From assembly GCA_020253445.1 (NCBI GenBank), contig JADCBP010000005.1, forward strand, positions 496,001 through 560,000: a stretch of DNA of 64,000 bases, in the 5' to 3' direction. Numbering within the stretch: position 1 is the stretch's first letter; the number at the start of each line of letters is the position of its first letter. Shown here one piece after another: positions 18,621 through 28,810 of this stretch. Under the pieces are notes generated by a model. The model made no database searches, had not been told where the DNA came from, and saw nothing but the letters and a program-made list of their open reading frames with translations. A program made the position numbers and the translations under genes. This DNA comes from Methylobacterium sp. Lineage in GTDB: Bacteria > Pseudomonadota > Alphaproteobacteria > Rhizobiales > Beijerinckiaceae.

Positions 18621-19418
18621 TCAGCTCGCGGCTCGCAGGCTTTGGACCAATTCGCGCGTGATGCGCACGAGCGTCGCGATATCCTCGGGGCGCGAAAGGC
18701 GGTGATCGCCATCAGGGATGATGGTCATGGATACATCATCCTTCGACAACGAACTCACGAATTGATCGACATACTGGATCGGCACATCCGGGTCCTTCGC
18801 GCCCTGCAGGATGTGGATCGGCACACCGACATGGATTGGATGGTCCAGGATCAGGTGCTGGCGCGCATCCTCGATCAGGCTTCGTGTGATGGGGTAGGGC
18901 TCCGGCGAATAGGCCGAGGGGCGATACCAGACGCCATCCTTCAGGATCTTCTGGCGGATCTCCTCCGGAAAACGTGCCCACATCAGGCGTTCTGTGAAAT
19001 CCACCGCCGGAGCGATGAGCACGAGGCCCGAAGGCGCACATCCCTCCGCCTTCAGGCGCGCAGTCGCCAGCAGCGCGATCCAGCCGCCCATGGAGGAGCC
19101 AACCAGAACCGGCGCGGGGCCACCGAAGCGGCGGATCATCTCCAGCGCATCATCGAGCCAGATCGAGAGATTGGCGGCGTGGAAATCGCCCGCGCTTTCG
19201 CCATGCGCGTGGTAATCGAAGCGCAGCATCGCGCGGCCATCGGCCGCGCAGGCCTCATCCAGCGCAGTCGCCTTGGTGGAACTCATGTCCGAGCGGAAGC
19301 CGCCGAGCCAGACCACGGCTGGGGCATCACCGGCGCGCTTGCGATAGGCGAGTTGGCGGGCCGGAAGCTGTCGACGGGCATCGACCGGCAGTCCGAGCAA
19401 TTGCGTCTCCACGCTCAT
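18621..19418 (-). CDS. Alpha/beta hydrolase
   Basis: 265 aa; AVVWLGGFRSDMSSTKA...LRFDYHAHGESAGDF...PVLVGSSMGGWIALLAT (GxSxG). Confidence 0.9.
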   Translation of the reverse strand: MSVETQLLGLPVDARRQLPARQLAYRKRAGDAPAVVWLGGFRSDMSSTKATALDEACAADGRAMLRFDYHAHGESAGDFHAANLSIWLDDALEMIRRFGGPAPVLVGSSMGGWIALLATARLKAEGCAPSGLVLIAPAVDFTERLMWARFPEEIRQKILKDGVWYRPSAYSPEPYPITRSLIEDARQHLILDHPIHVGVPIHILQGAKDPDVPIQYVDQFVSSLSKDDVSMTIIPDGDHRLSRPEDIATLVRITRELVQSLRAAS

Positions 19419-19500
19419 GGCTCTATTGCTCCCTTGCCGCTGCTTCGCCCATGCGGCCTTGTCTACCTGTCATATTCGCTTGTGCGGTTGAAGCCCCCGG

Positions 19501-20706
19501 ATGGTGTTTTCGCAACAGATGGTTCAGCCCCTTTCAGGCAAGACGATTCTCCAGATCATCCCCATGCTGGATGCGGGGGGCGCCGAACGCACGACGATCG
19601 ATATCGCCGAGGGAATCGCGCAGGCCGGCGCGCGATCACTCGTGGCGACCGAGGGCGGGCGGCTGGTGGGCGAATTGCAGGCCAAGGGCGGATTGTGGAT
19701 TCCCTTCCCGGCCGCCACGAAAAACCCGCTCGCGATGGCGCTGAATGTCGGCAGGCTCGCGCAGATTCTGAAAGCGGAGAAGGTTGATCTGGTCCATGCC
19801 CGCTCGCGCGCCCCGGCCTGGGTGGCGCTGGCCGCCTGCCGCCTTACCGGCACGGGTTTCATGACGACCTATCACGGTGCTTATTCGGGTCTTTCCGCGC
19901 CGAAGCTGCTCTACAATTCGGTGATGGCGCGCGGCGAGGTGGTGATCGCCAATTCGCATTTCACGGCCGAGCGCATCCAGGCCCAGTTCCGCATGAATCC
20001 CACATGCCTGCGCGTCATCCATCGCGGCACGAATTTCGAGACCTTTTCGCCAGACAGGGTCTCGCCCGCGCGCATCGAGAAGATCCGCCGCGGCTGGCTG
20101 GTCGCTCCGGAGGAGCGCGTGGTGCTGCTCGCGGGGCGCCTCACGCCCTGGAAGGGGCAGATGGTGCTGATCCGCGCGGCTCAGGTGCTGCGCGAGCGGG
20201 GCTATCGCGATCTCGTCTTCATCCTCGCGGGCGATCCGCAGGGCCGGGACGGGTATGTCAGGGAGATCGACCAGCTGATCAGCGAGAACCAGCTGGGCGG
20301 CGTGGTGCGCCGCGTGGGGCATGTCTCGGACATGCCGGCGGCGCTTGCGGCCTCCGCTTTGGTCGCGGTGCCCTCCACTGCCCCGGAAGCCTTCGGCAGG
20401 GTGGCGGTGGAAGCGCAGGCGATGGGTGTGCCGGTGGTGGTCTCGAATCTCGGCGCCGTGCCTGAAACGGTGCTCGCGCCCCCGCAGGTTCGGCCCGACC
20501 AGCGCACGGGCTGGCGTGTTGCGCCCGACAACCCGGAAGAACTCGCCGATGCCATTGCCGAGGCCATCGACCTGATGCCCAGCGCCTTCCAGCAACTCGC
20601 GGATCGCGCCCGCACGCATGTCATGGCGCGCTTCTCGCTGGAACGGATGGTGAGCGAAACGCTCGATTGCTATGCGGCGCTGCTCGCGGATCGCGGGAAC
20701 CGTTGA
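19501..20706 (+). CDS. GT-B fold glycosyltransferase family 4
   Basis: 401 aa; MLDAGGAERTTIDIAEGIAQAG...VLLAGRLTPWKGQMVLIRAAQVL...STAPEAFGRVAVEAQAMGVPVV. Confidence 0.93.
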   Translation: MVFSQQMVQPLSGKTILQIIPMLDAGGAERTTIDIAEGIAQAGARSLVATEGGRLVGELQAKGGLWIPFPAATKNPLAMALNVGRLAQILKAEKVDLVHARSRAPAWVALAACRLTGTGFMTTYHGAYSGLSAPKLLYNSVMARGEVVIANSHFTAERIQAQFRMNPTCLRVIHRGTNFETFSPDRVSPARIEKIRRGWLVAPEERVVLLAGRLTPWKGQMVLIRAAQVLRERGYRDLVFILAGDPQGRDGYVREIDQLISENQLGGVVRRVGHVSDMPAALAASALVAVPSTAPEAFGRVAVEAQAMGVPVVVSNLGAVPETVLAPPQVRPDQRTGWRVAPDNPEELADAIAEAIDLMPSAFQQLADRARTHVMARFSLERMVSETLDCYAALLADRGNR

Positions 20707-20832
20707 CAAAACGGGCAAACACAACGAATTTCGCATGCATTCCGGAGAATTTGGTGGCATGGAATCGCGATCCCTTTCCGGATGCGCGCCGGCCATGGCG
20801 CGACTTGTTGCAACAGAGCCAGGAGAAGACCC

Positions 20833-21372
20833 ATTCGCAGGCCCATGAGAACCGCTCCCGTCCCCGCAAAGGATGGTCCGAGAATCAACCGCGATATCCG
20901 CGTGCGCGAAGTGCAGGTGATTGACGCCGACGGCTCGAACAAGGGCGTTCTGAACGTCTTCGATGCCATCCAGATCGCCGAGGAACAGGGGCTCGATCTG
21001 GTCGAGGTCGCCCCGAACGCCACGCCCCCGGTCTGCAAGATCATGGATTACGGCCGCTTCCGCTTCCAGGAGCAGAAGAAGGCCGCCGAGGCGCGCAAGA
21101 AGCAGAAAGTGATCGAAATCAAGGAGATCAAGCTTCGCCCGGCCATCGACGACCACGATTACGGCGTGAAGATGAAGGCGATGAAGGGCTTCTTCGAGGA
21201 AGGCAACAAGGTGAAGATCACCCTGCGCTTCCGCGGCCGCGAAATGGCCCACCAGGATATCGGCATGAAGGTGCTGGACCGGGTGAAGCAGGATATCGTG
21301 GACATCGCCAAGGTGGAGCAGGAGCCGAGCTTCGAAGGCCGCCAGGTGGTGATGGTGCTCGCGCCCAAGTGA
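20833..21372 (+). CDS. infC: Translation initiation factor IF-3, probable non-canonical ATT start
   Basis: SD AGGAG (20821-20825) then ATTCGCAGGCCCATGAGAACC: (M)[73 protein letters not shown]. Confidence 0.95.
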   Translation: MRRPMRTAPVPAKDGPRINRDIRVREVQVIDADGSNKGVLNVFDAIQIAEEQGLDLVEVAPNATPPVCKIMDYGRFRFQEQKKAAEARKKQKVIEIKEIKLRPAIDDHDYGVKMKAMKGFFEEGNKVKITLRFRGREMAHQDIGMKVLDRVKQDIVDIAKVEQEPSFEGRQVVMVLAPK

Positions 21373-21551
21373 GGCGGGGGCTGAAGCTGGGCTTGCGCCC
21401 CTGTTTTCGCTTGAACTTTCGGGCGCGCTGGCTTAAGGACGCTCCTTCATTCGAACCGCCCGGCCGGTAAGGGCTGCCGTGGCGGTTCTTTCATGCGTTC
21501 CGAATTCCGGCTTGCCGGAGGGGCGCCTCCATAAGAAGACGGAGATCCGAA

Positions 21552-21752
21552 ATGCCCAAGCTGAAGACCAAGTCCGGCGCGAAGAAGCGCTTCAAGATCA
21601 CGGGCACCGGCAAGGTGAAATACGCCCAGTCCGGCAAGCGCCATGGCATGATCAAGCGCTCGACGAAGCAGATCCGCGAGCATCGCGGCACGGCCGTCCT
21701 GTTCAAGACCGACGGCGACAACATCAAGAAGTATTTCCTCCCGAACGGCTAA
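21552..21752 (+). CDS. rpmI: 50S ribosomal protein L35
   Basis: [42 protein letters not shown]. Confidence 0.97.
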   Translation: MPKLKTKSGAKKRFKITGTGKVKYAQSGKRHGMIKRSTKQIREHRGTAVLFKTDGDNIKKYFLPNG

Positions 21753-21754
21753 CG

Positions 21755-21812
21755 GGAGCATTTGCAAGCGAAGTGGACCCCGGTTCGCGTGAAGCAAATG
21801 CGACCCAGATCA
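21755..21812. repeat. Intergenic palindromic repeat
   Basis: GGAGCATTTGCAAGCGAAGTGGACCCCGGTTCGCGTGAAGCAAATGCGACC between rpmI and rplT; same architecture as 10672-10720. Confidence 0.7.
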
Positions 21813-21873
21813 GAAATCAGAGCGCCGCGCGCTCTCGTTTGAGAAAACGATCAGCCAAACAGAGGATTTTGAC

Positions 21874-22239
21874 ATGTCTCGTGTGAAGAGGGGCGTGACG
21901 TCTCACGCCAAGCACAAGAAAACCTACAAGGCCGCCAAGGGCTTCTATGGCCGCCGCAAGAACACCATCCGCACCGCGAAGGCCGCTGTCGATCGCGCGA
22001 TGCAATATGCGACGCGTGACCGTCGCACCAAGAAGCGCACCTTCCGCGCGCTCTGGATCCAGCGCATCAACGCCGCCGTTCGCGAATTCGGCCTGACCTA
22101 CAGCCGCTTCATCGATGGCCTCGCCAAGGCCGGCGTCGAGGTGGATCGCAAGGTGCTCTCCGAACTCGCCATCCATGAGCCCGAGGCCTTCAAGGCCATC
22201 GTGGAGAAGGCGAAGGGCGCGCTGCCGGCCGCGGCCTGA
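21874..22239 (+). CDS. rplT: 50S ribosomal protein L20
   Basis: [51 protein letters not shown]. Confidence 0.97.
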   Translation: MSRVKRGVTSHAKHKKTYKAAKGFYGRRKNTIRTAKAAVDRAMQYATRDRRTKKRTFRALWIQRINAAVREFGLTYSRFIDGLAKAGVEVDRKVLSELAIHEPEAFKAIVEKAKGALPAAA

Positions 22240-22270
22240 GGCATTTGCCGCAGCCTTCGGAACTGAAATG

Positions 22271-22297
22271 GCGGCCCTTCGCGGGGCCGTTTTTTTG
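22271..22297 (+). terminator. Rho-independent terminator after rplT
   Basis: GCGGCCCTTCGCGGGGCCGTTTTTTTG: GC stem followed by T7. Confidence 0.85.
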
Positions 22298-22418
22298 TTG
22301 CCTCGATCGCCTGTTGCAAGGCCCTTTTCCGCTCGCTTTCTTCTCTGGAACGCTGCGAGCGCTTGACGAGCCTCCCCACGGCCATCAGAAGCAAGCCCAG
22401 CAACGGAACGGGGTCACC

Positions 22419-23501
22419 ATGTCGGATCTGGCGCAACTTGAAACGGAACTCCTCGGCGAGATCGCCCAGGCCGCGAATGAAGAGGCGCTTGAAGCCCTGC
22501 GTGTGAAGGCGCTGGGCAAGAAGGGCTCGATCTCCGGCCTGCTCGCAACGCTCGGCAGTCTCGCGCCCGAGGATCGCAAGAGCTTCGGTGCCAGCATCAA
22601 TGCCGTGAAGGACCGCGTGACGGAAGCGCTCGGCACCCGACGCATCACCCTGAAAGATGCCGCGCTTGATGCGCGCCTTGCCGCCGAGCGTGCCGATGTC
22701 ACGCTGCCGGTGCGCGAAAGCGGGCTCGAGGCCGGACGCATTCACCCCATCAGCCAGGTGATGGATGAGCTCACGGCCATCTTCGCCGATCTCGGCTTCG
22801 CGGTTGCCGAAGGCCCGGATATCGAAAGCGACGACTACAACTTCACCAAGCTGAACTTCCCCCTGGGCCACCCCGCTCGCGAGATGCACGACACCTTCTT
22901 CTTCGCAGCCGATCAGAAGGGCGAGCGGAAGCTGCTGCGCACCCATACCTCCCCCGTGCAGGTGCGGACGATGCTGCGGGAGAAGCCGCCGATCCGCGTG
23001 ATCTGCCCCGGCCGCACCTATCGCTGCGATTCCGACCAGACCCATACCCCGATGTTCCATCAGGTCGAGGGGCTGGTGATCGACCGGCACGCCAATCTCG
23101 GCCAGCTGAAATGGGTGCTGGAGGAGTTCTGCAAGGCGTTCTTCGAGGTGCCGCATGTGAAGATGCGCTTCCGCCCCTCGTTCTTCCCCTTCACCGAGCC
23201 GTCGATGGAGGTGGATATCCAGTGCTCGCGCAAGGGTGGCGAGATCCGCTTCGGCGAGGGCGAGGATTGGCTCGAAATCCTGGGCTGCGGCATGGTGCAC
23301 CCCAATGTGCTGAAGAATTGCGGGCTCGATCCCGATGCCGTGCAGGGCTATGCCTGGGGCATGGGCATCGACCGCATCGCCATGCTGAAATACGGCATGC
23401 CCGACCTGCGCCCGTTCTTCGAGGCGGATATCCGCTGGCTGAAGCATTACGGCTTTCGCCCGCTGGATCTGCCGAGCCTCGCGGCCGGCCTTTCGGCTTG
23501 A
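22419..23501 (+). CDS. pheS: Phenylalanyl-tRNA synthetase alpha subunit
   Basis: [48 protein letters not shown]...HDTFFF...[14 protein letters not shown]...[32 protein letters not shown]. Confidence 0.97.
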   Translation: MSDLAQLETELLGEIAQAANEEALEALRVKALGKKGSISGLLATLGSLAPEDRKSFGASINAVKDRVTEALGTRRITLKDAALDARLAAERADVTLPVRESGLEAGRIHPISQVMDELTAIFADLGFAVAEGPDIESDDYNFTKLNFPLGHPAREMHDTFFFAADQKGERKLLRTHTSPVQVRTMLREKPPIRVICPGRTYRCDSDQTHTPMFHQVEGLVIDRHANLGQLKWVLEEFCKAFFEVPHVKMRFRPSFFPFTEPSMEVDIQCSRKGGEIRFGEGEDWLEILGCGMVHPNVLKNCGLDPDAVQGYAWGMGIDRIAMLKYGMPDLRPFFEADIRWLKHYGFRPLDLPSLAAGLSA

Positions 23502-24445
23502 AGCGCGATATCGCGATCCTCATCTATAGCCGCGGGCGGGAAAGCCTTCTCGCCCGGCTGATCGATGATCTCGACCGTTCATACATGCCGGCTCTGGAAG
23601 CAGGCGATCTCAGCGCCTGCGCCTTCATCTACGCGCAGAACTATTCCGGCGCCTATCTCGATGGGCTGAGGCAGCGTCATGCGGCGGCCATCGAGGCCGG
23701 ACGGCTTATCCTTTGCGAGGCCGAGCGTCCCCATTCCTGCATTGGCGAGGTCTTCGTGGCCGCGGCCGATGCGATGCATGCGAGGGTCGATTATCGGCTC
23801 GCTATGCTGATGGATGATGACAGCCTCTATCGCGCGGATGCTCAGGTCGATGCCAATCTCCGCGACACGGCTCGCCTGTTCCTGCAGAAGGGAGATCGTG
23901 CCTATTCCCTGAAGCTCGGCCCGGCGCGGGTGGTGGAATACTGGCCCTTCATCGATTCCGCCGGGCCAATCATGCCCTTCAAGGAAAAGATGCTCTGGGT
24001 GAGCCGCGCGGTGATGGAGGAGGCGCTGGCCTTCCCGGCCTTCGCCGCGCTCGCCGTGGGCGAGGATGTGGTTCTGGCGGCCATTGCCTGGCGGGGCGGG
24101 GCGGAGAAGTGCTTTGGTGTTTTCGGCCTTGGCACCTTCCTGCATCTCGGCTTCGAGCCGGATGAGGAAAGCGCCGGCCTCGCCATGGGCGGAGGCTATG
24201 GCGAACTCGTGGGCTATGACGAGACGAAACAAGCCGATCCCGAACTCGGCAAATACGGCGCGGCCTTTCGCGGCGGAATCGTGCCGCACACGGTGCTGCC
24301 CGAGATCTTCGTTGGCCCTGAACATCCGCATCACACAATCAGCGGCATCAAGCCCGAGGCGGTCGCACATTACGGCGCTCGCGACACGGGCTTCAGTCGG
24401 ATCGACCGCAAAGCGGCGATTGGGAAAACGCTGGAAGCCGGTTGA
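23498..24445 (+). CDS. Uncharacterised protein, glycosyltransferase-like (putative GT-A fold), TTG start overlapping the pheS stop
   Basis: TTG at 23498 overlaps pheS TGA; (M)[28 protein letters not shown]...[31 protein letters not shown]...[33 protein letters not shown] motif. Confidence 0.55.
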   Translation: MKRDIAILIYSRGRESLLARLIDDLDRSYMPALEAGDLSACAFIYAQNYSGAYLDGLRQRHAAAIEAGRLILCEAERPHSCIGEVFVAAADAMHARVDYRLAMLMDDDSLYRADAQVDANLRDTARLFLQKGDRAYSLKLGPARVVEYWPFIDSAGPIMPFKEKMLWVSRAVMEEALAFPAFAALAVGEDVVLAAIAWRGGAEKCFGVFGLGTFLHLGFEPDEESAGLAMGGGYGELVGYDETKQADPELGKYGAAFRGGIVPHTVLPEIFVGPEHPHHTISGIKPEAVAHYGARDTGFSRIDRKAAIGKTLEAG

Positions 24446-24477
24446 CATCCCGGCCCGGCTGACCATGCTTGCTGCGC

Positions 24478-24570
24478 ATTCCGAGGGGTGTCGCAACCGG
24501 CGGCTGAGATCAGGGGAATGGACCTGAGCACTCTTTGAACCTGATCCGGGTCATGCCGGCGAAGGGACAG
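24478..24570 (+). ncRNA. TPP riboswitch (THI element) upstream of thiMED
   Basis: GAGGGGTGTCGC...CGGCTGAGATCAGGGG...ACTCTTTGAACCTGATCCGGGTCATGCCGGCGAAGGGA matches the THI-box core. Confidence 0.93.
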
Positions 24571-24574
24571 GGCC

Positions 24575-25321
24575 GTGTTTCGCGACAAGATTTCCTCCAC
24601 TGCTTCTTGCCTGCCGGTGCCGATGACGCCGTTTCCGCTTGATGAGGCGCGGCGCCTGGCCCGCGCCGTGGCCATGCGCCGGCCTCGCATTCATGTCCTC
24701 ACCAATCCGGTGGCGCAGGCGCTGAGCGCGCATGCGCTCGTGGCGCTCGGGGCCGAGCCATCGATGTCCGCGCATCCGCGTGACATCCTCGCGCTCGCGC
24801 GCGGCGCGGATGCCCTCGTCGTCAATCTCGGCATGCTCGAACCCGCGCGCGAGGCGGCGATCGAGGCGCTTCTCGCGGAGGGCGCGGCTTTGGCGACGCC
24901 CGTCGTGCTCGACCCCGTGATGGCCGATCGCGTGCCCTTCCGTCGTGAACTGGCGGAACGGTTTTCGCCTTTCCCGCGTCTCCTCGTGAAGGGGAATGCG
25001 GCAGAGATGGCCGCCTTGCGCGGCGCGTTTCCGGCCGGGACGGTTCTCGTCACCACCGGCGGGACCGATCATGTCGAGGGCAGCGCCGCCTGCGAGATCA
25101 CGGGCGGCCACCCGCTCATGGCGCGGTTCTCGGGCTCGGGTTGCCTTGCGGGCGCGGTGATCGCGGCTTTCGCGAGCGTCGAGCCTGAGCCGGCGCGCGC
25201 CGCGGCCGCCGCGCTGACAGCCTTGCGACACGCCGCAGCCGAGGCCGGCGCGGCCGCGCAGGGCCCCGGCACCTTCGTGCCGCTTCTTCTCGATTCCCTC
25301 GCCCGTTTTTCGGAAGGATGA
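24575..25321 (+). CDS. thiM: Hydroxyethylthiazole kinase (start GTG 24575 or ATG 24623)
   Basis: HVLTNPVAQALSAHALVALGAEPSMSAHPRD...LVKGNAAEMAALRG...VTTGGTDHVEG...MARFSGSGCLAGAVIAAF. Confidence 0.92.
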   Translation: MFRDKISSTASCLPVPMTPFPLDEARRLARAVAMRRPRIHVLTNPVAQALSAHALVALGAEPSMSAHPRDILALARGADALVVNLGMLEPAREAAIEALLAEGAALATPVVLDPVMADRVPFRRELAERFSPFPRLLVKGNAAEMAALRGAFPAGTVLVTTGGTDHVEGSAACEITGGHPLMARFSGSGCLAGAVIAAFASVEPEPARAAAAALTALRHAAAEAGAAAQGPGTFVPLLLDSLARFSEG

Positions 25322-25322
25322 C

Positions 25323-25967
25323 ATGACGTTGGACATCACCCTCTATGGCATCGTCGACCCGCAGATCGCGAGGGGCCGCAGCCTCGCGCGGCTCGCGCGT
25401 ACGGCGGCCGATGGCGGCACGACCATCATCCAGTATCGCGCGAAGGAGGCGGTTACCCGCGCGATGATTGCCGAAGCGCGGGGCATCGTCGCAGCGCTTT
25501 CGGGCACGAATGTGCCGCTGCTCATCAATGATCGCGTGGATGTCGCCCTCGCCAGCGGCGCGCAGGGCGTGCATCTCGGGCGCGAGGACATGCACCCGGC
25601 GGATGCCCGCGCGCTTCTCGGCCCGCAAGCGATCATCGGCGCGACGCTGAAGAACCGCGACGATCTGCTCGCCCTGCGCGGCCAGCCGATCGATTACGCC
25701 TGCATTGGTGGTGTGTTTGCGACAAGCCACAAGGACAATCCCGATCCGCCCTTGGGAATTCATGGCTTCCGGGCCCTGCGCGCCGAGGCGCGGGAATTGC
25801 TCGGCCATATCCCGGTCGGTGCCATCGCGGGTATCACGGTCGAGAATGCGGGCTCGCTCATGGAAGCGGGCGCGGATGGCGTCGCGGTGATCGGCGCGCT
25901 TTTCGCGGGCGAGGATCCGTGCAGGGCGGCGAAAGCCTTCTCGCCCGTTCTGAGGAGGGCGGCATGA
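25323..25967 (+). CDS. thiE: Thiamine phosphate synthase
   Basis: [21 protein letters not shown]...[22 protein letters not shown]...[27 protein letters not shown]. Confidence 0.94.
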   Translation: MTLDITLYGIVDPQIARGRSLARLARTAADGGTTIIQYRAKEAVTRAMIAEARGIVAALSGTNVPLLINDRVDVALASGAQGVHLGREDMHPADARALLGPQAIIGATLKNRDDLLALRGQPIDYACIGGVFATSHKDNPDPPLGIHGFRALRAEARELLGHIPVGAIAGITVENAGSLMEAGADGVAVIGALFAGEDPCRAAKAFSPVLRRAA

Positions 25968-26767
25968 TCCCCGTCGCGCTCACGATTGCGGGCTCGGATT
26001 CCGGCGGGGGAGCGGGCATTCAGGCGGATCTGAAAACCTTCTCGGCCTTGGGCGTGTTCGGCACCAGCGCGCTCACGGCACTCACGGCGCAGAATACGCT
26101 GGGCGTTTCCGCCGTGCACGCTCCGCCGCCGGATTTCGTGGCGGCGCAGATCGCGGCCGTGCTCACGGATTTCCGTGTCGGCGCGGCGAAGACCGGCATG
26201 CTCCATTCCGCCGAGATCATCACGGCGGTGGCGGAGGCCCTGGCCGAGGCGCCCGATCTCCCGCTCGTCGTCGATCCCGTGATGATCGCGACCTCCGGGG
26301 ATCCCCTCATCCGGCCAGAGGCGGTCATGGTGATGGTGAAAAAGCTCTTCCCCCGCGCCGCGCTCGTCACGCCCAATCTCGCGGAGGCCGCCGCGCTCAC
26401 CCATGCGCCAATCGCGCAGGATCTCGACGCCATGCAGCGGCAGGGGGAGGCGATCCGCGCCATGGGCGCGCGCTCGGTGCTGATGAAGGGCGGTCATGCG
26501 GAAGGCGCCGAGGCCATCGATCTGCTGGTGAGCGACGAGGGGTCACGCGTCTTCTCCGCGCCACGCATTGAGACGCGTCATACCCACGGCACGGGCTGCA
26601 CGCTCTCGGCGGCGATCGCGGCCGGCCTCGCCAGGGGCCAGCCGATGGAAGAGGCGATCGGAGAGGCCAAGGCCTATCTCACCGCGGCTCTGGTTGCGGG
26701 CCGCGAGCTCGGCCTTGGGCACGGCAACGGGCCGGTCCATCATTTTCATGCCCTCCGGGCGCGCTGA
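25964..26767 (+). CDS. thiD: Hydroxymethylpyrimidine/phosphomethylpyrimidine kinase
   Basis: [48 protein letters not shown]...[21 protein letters not shown]. Confidence 0.96.
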   Translation: MIPVALTIAGSDSGGGAGIQADLKTFSALGVFGTSALTALTAQNTLGVSAVHAPPPDFVAAQIAAVLTDFRVGAAKTGMLHSAEIITAVAEALAEAPDLPLVVDPVMIATSGDPLIRPEAVMVMVKKLFPRAALVTPNLAEAAALTHAPIAQDLDAMQRQGEAIRAMGARSVLMKGGHAEGAEAIDLLVSDEGSRVFSAPRIETRHTHGTGCTLSAAIAAGLARGQPMEEAIGEAKAYLTAALVAGRELGLGHGNGPVHHFHALRAR

Positions 26768-26782
26768 TTTCAGGAGTTTGCC

Positions 26783-27820
26783 ATGGCCGTGACCCGCCGC
26801 CTCGCGCTTGCCGGAGCCGCGAGCCTTGCGCCCTCCGCGATTGCGCGCGCCGATGCGCCACGCCGCTGGCGCATGGTCACGAGCTGGGGGAAGAATCTCG
26901 TCGGGCCGGGTGTTACGGCCGCCCGGCTCGCGAGGCGCATCACCGCCATGAGCGGCGGTGCCCTGGAGGTGCAGCTCTTCGCGGCCGGCGAGATCGTGCC
27001 GGCGCTGAACGTGCTCGATGCCGTCTCCACCGGCACGGTGGAGATGGGCCACACCGCCGCCTTGTTCTGGCAGGGAAAGATGCCGGCGGCCTCGCTCTTC
27101 ACCACGGTGCCCTTCGGCCTTTCGCCCGTGGCGCATGCCGCTTGGATCGATGCGGAAGGGCAGGGGCTCTGGGATGAACTTTACGGTCAATTCAACGTGA
27201 AGCCCTTCCTTGCCGGGAATACCGGGCCTTCAAGCGCGGGCTGGTTCCGCAAGCCCGTACAGATGCTCGCCGATATTGCCGGTCTGCGCATCCGCGCGAG
27301 CGGCATTGGCGGCGAACTCTATCGTCGTTTGGGCGCGACGGCGGTGACGATCTCGCCCGGCGAGACCTATGCCGCGCTCGAACGCGGCACGATCGATGCG
27401 GCGGAATTCTTGGCCCCCGCGAATGATCTCGCCCTTGGCCTCAACCGCATCGCGCCACATCTCGTTTTCCCCGGTTTCAACAAGCCGAATGGCGCGAGCG
27501 AATTGCTGATCGCGCGCCCGCTCTGGGAAGGCCTGCCGGAACATCTCAAGGCCATCATCGAAGCGGCTGCCCGCATGGAGCACGATATCGGCCTCGCGGA
27601 GGCGCATCGCCTCAATGCCGAGGCGCTCCGCACGCTGATCGAGGGCGGCACGCAGGTGCATCGCCTGCCGGAGGAGGTGCTCGCGAAGGGCGCGATTCTG
27701 GCCGAGGAAATCCTCTCCGGCCTCGCCGCAAAGGATGCGCTCACCGCACGGATCGTCGCGAGCTATCGGGGCGCGCGCCATTCCTCGGCGCGGGCCTGGG
27801 AGGCGCTGGCGCGGAGCTGA
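26783..27820 (+). CDS. TRAP transporter substrate-binding protein (DctP-like), orphan
   Basis: MAVTRRLALAGAASLAPSAIARADAPRRWRMVTSWGKNLVGPGVTAARLARRITAMSGGALEVQLFAAGEIVPALNVLDAVSTGTVEMGHTAALFW...WFRKPVQMLADIAGLRIRASGIGGELYRRLGATAVTISPGETYAALERGTIDAAEF; starts 15 bp after thiD. Confidence 0.88.
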   Translation: MAVTRRLALAGAASLAPSAIARADAPRRWRMVTSWGKNLVGPGVTAARLARRITAMSGGALEVQLFAAGEIVPALNVLDAVSTGTVEMGHTAALFWQGKMPAASLFTTVPFGLSPVAHAAWIDAEGQGLWDELYGQFNVKPFLAGNTGPSSAGWFRKPVQMLADIAGLRIRASGIGGELYRRLGATAVTISPGETYAALERGTIDAAEFLAPANDLALGLNRIAPHLVFPGFNKPNGASELLIARPLWEGLPEHLKAIIEAAARMEHDIGLAEAHRLNAEALRTLIEGGTQVHRLPEEVLAKGAILAEEILSGLAAKDALTARIVASYRGARHSSARAWEALARS

Positions 27821-27823
27821 TGC

Positions 27824-28702
27824 TCAGCGATTGAAGCGCACCAGACCCGCTTCTGCCACGCGATAGCCCGTGAGCGCCTCGGCGCGGCGGGCGAAATCCG
27901 GGCTGCGCATGAGCGCGAACAGCTTCTGCGGCCCCGGCTCGAAATAGGTGCGGCGACGCATGGCAAGATCGAATTTCTCCCAGGCCAGCGAGAGAAAATC
28001 GAGGCCCTGCGCCTTCGCCGCCGCGCGTGTGGCGATGCCGCAATCAACCTCACCGGCGCGAATGGCATAGGCGAGATCATCCCCTGTGGGGTAGACCGGC
28101 ATGCCCGCCGTGAGGCGCGCGAAATCCAGCCCGGCATCAGCGAAAAGCTGCTCCGCCAGTTGTTGCGCGCCCGCTCCCGGCTGGCGCAGGCCGAGTCGCG
28201 CCTGCTGAGCCGCGAGATCGGGCAAGCTCGCGATGCCTTTGGGGTTTCCGGGCGGCAGAAGCAGACCCTGCTCGCGTTCCGCAAAAGCGATCAGCACGCC
28301 ATCCGTCAGCGCGCGGGAATCGCGGAGGGCAGCCACATTGGCCGCTTCCTCCGGGTTGTGGAGATGGATGGCCGCGAGGCCCGCGGCATTCGCCTCGAGC
28401 TTGCGGAAGCCGGAAAGCGAGCCCTCGCTGAGCAATGCGAGCCCCGAACCGGATTGCCGCAACGCCCATTCCAGCAGGGGATCATGGCTGCCGCCGACGA
28501 TCGGTGGCGCGGCTTCGAGCGCCAGACCAATCGGCCGCGCGAGGCCGGATTCCACCCAGCGATCGAGCGCCGCGCGCGGGAAAATCCATTTGCCGGTGAC
28601 CTTGGAGCAGGGCACGGCACCCTCGGCCACGAGTTCATAGAGCTTGCGTTCCTTGATGCCGAGATAGGCCGCAGCCTGCTCCGTACTCAGATAAATTTCC
28701 AT
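27824..28702 (-). CDS. Transcriptional regulator: excisionase-type HTH fused to a PBP-like ligand domain
   Basis: MEIYLSTEQAAAYLGIKERKLYELVAEGAVPCSKVTGKWIFPRAALDRWVESG then a PBP-like domain (SHDPLLEWALRQSGSGLALLSEGSLSGFRKL...AAIHLHN); divergent from tupBC. Confidence 0.87.
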   Translation of the reverse strand: MEIYLSTEQAAAYLGIKERKLYELVAEGAVPCSKVTGKWIFPRAALDRWVESGLARPIGLALEAAPPIVGGSHDPLLEWALRQSGSGLALLSEGSLSGFRKLEANAAGLAAIHLHNPEEAANVAALRDSRALTDGVLIAFAEREQGLLLPPGNPKGIASLPDLAAQQARLGLRQPGAGAQQLAEQLFADAGLDFARLTAGMPVYPTGDDLAYAIRAGEVDCGIATRAAAKAQGLDFLSLAWEKFDLAMRRRTYFEPGPQKLFALMRSPDFARRAEALTGYRVAEAGLVRFNR

Positions 28703-28721
28703 GACTTGTCCTGCGTTTGAA

Positions 28722-28737
28722 TGCGCATATATGCACA
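28722..28737. promoter_or_regulatory. Near-perfect palindrome TGCGCATATATGCACA, probable operator
   Basis: GCATATATGC core palindrome in the 108-bp divergent gap between the HTH-PBP regulator and tupB. Confidence 0.6.
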
Positions 28738-28810
28738 AATTACAAAACTTGAAAACCAGGCAGATCACGGCCTATCACGCAGGCAGAAACTGGAAGCGGT
28801 CACGCTCGCG

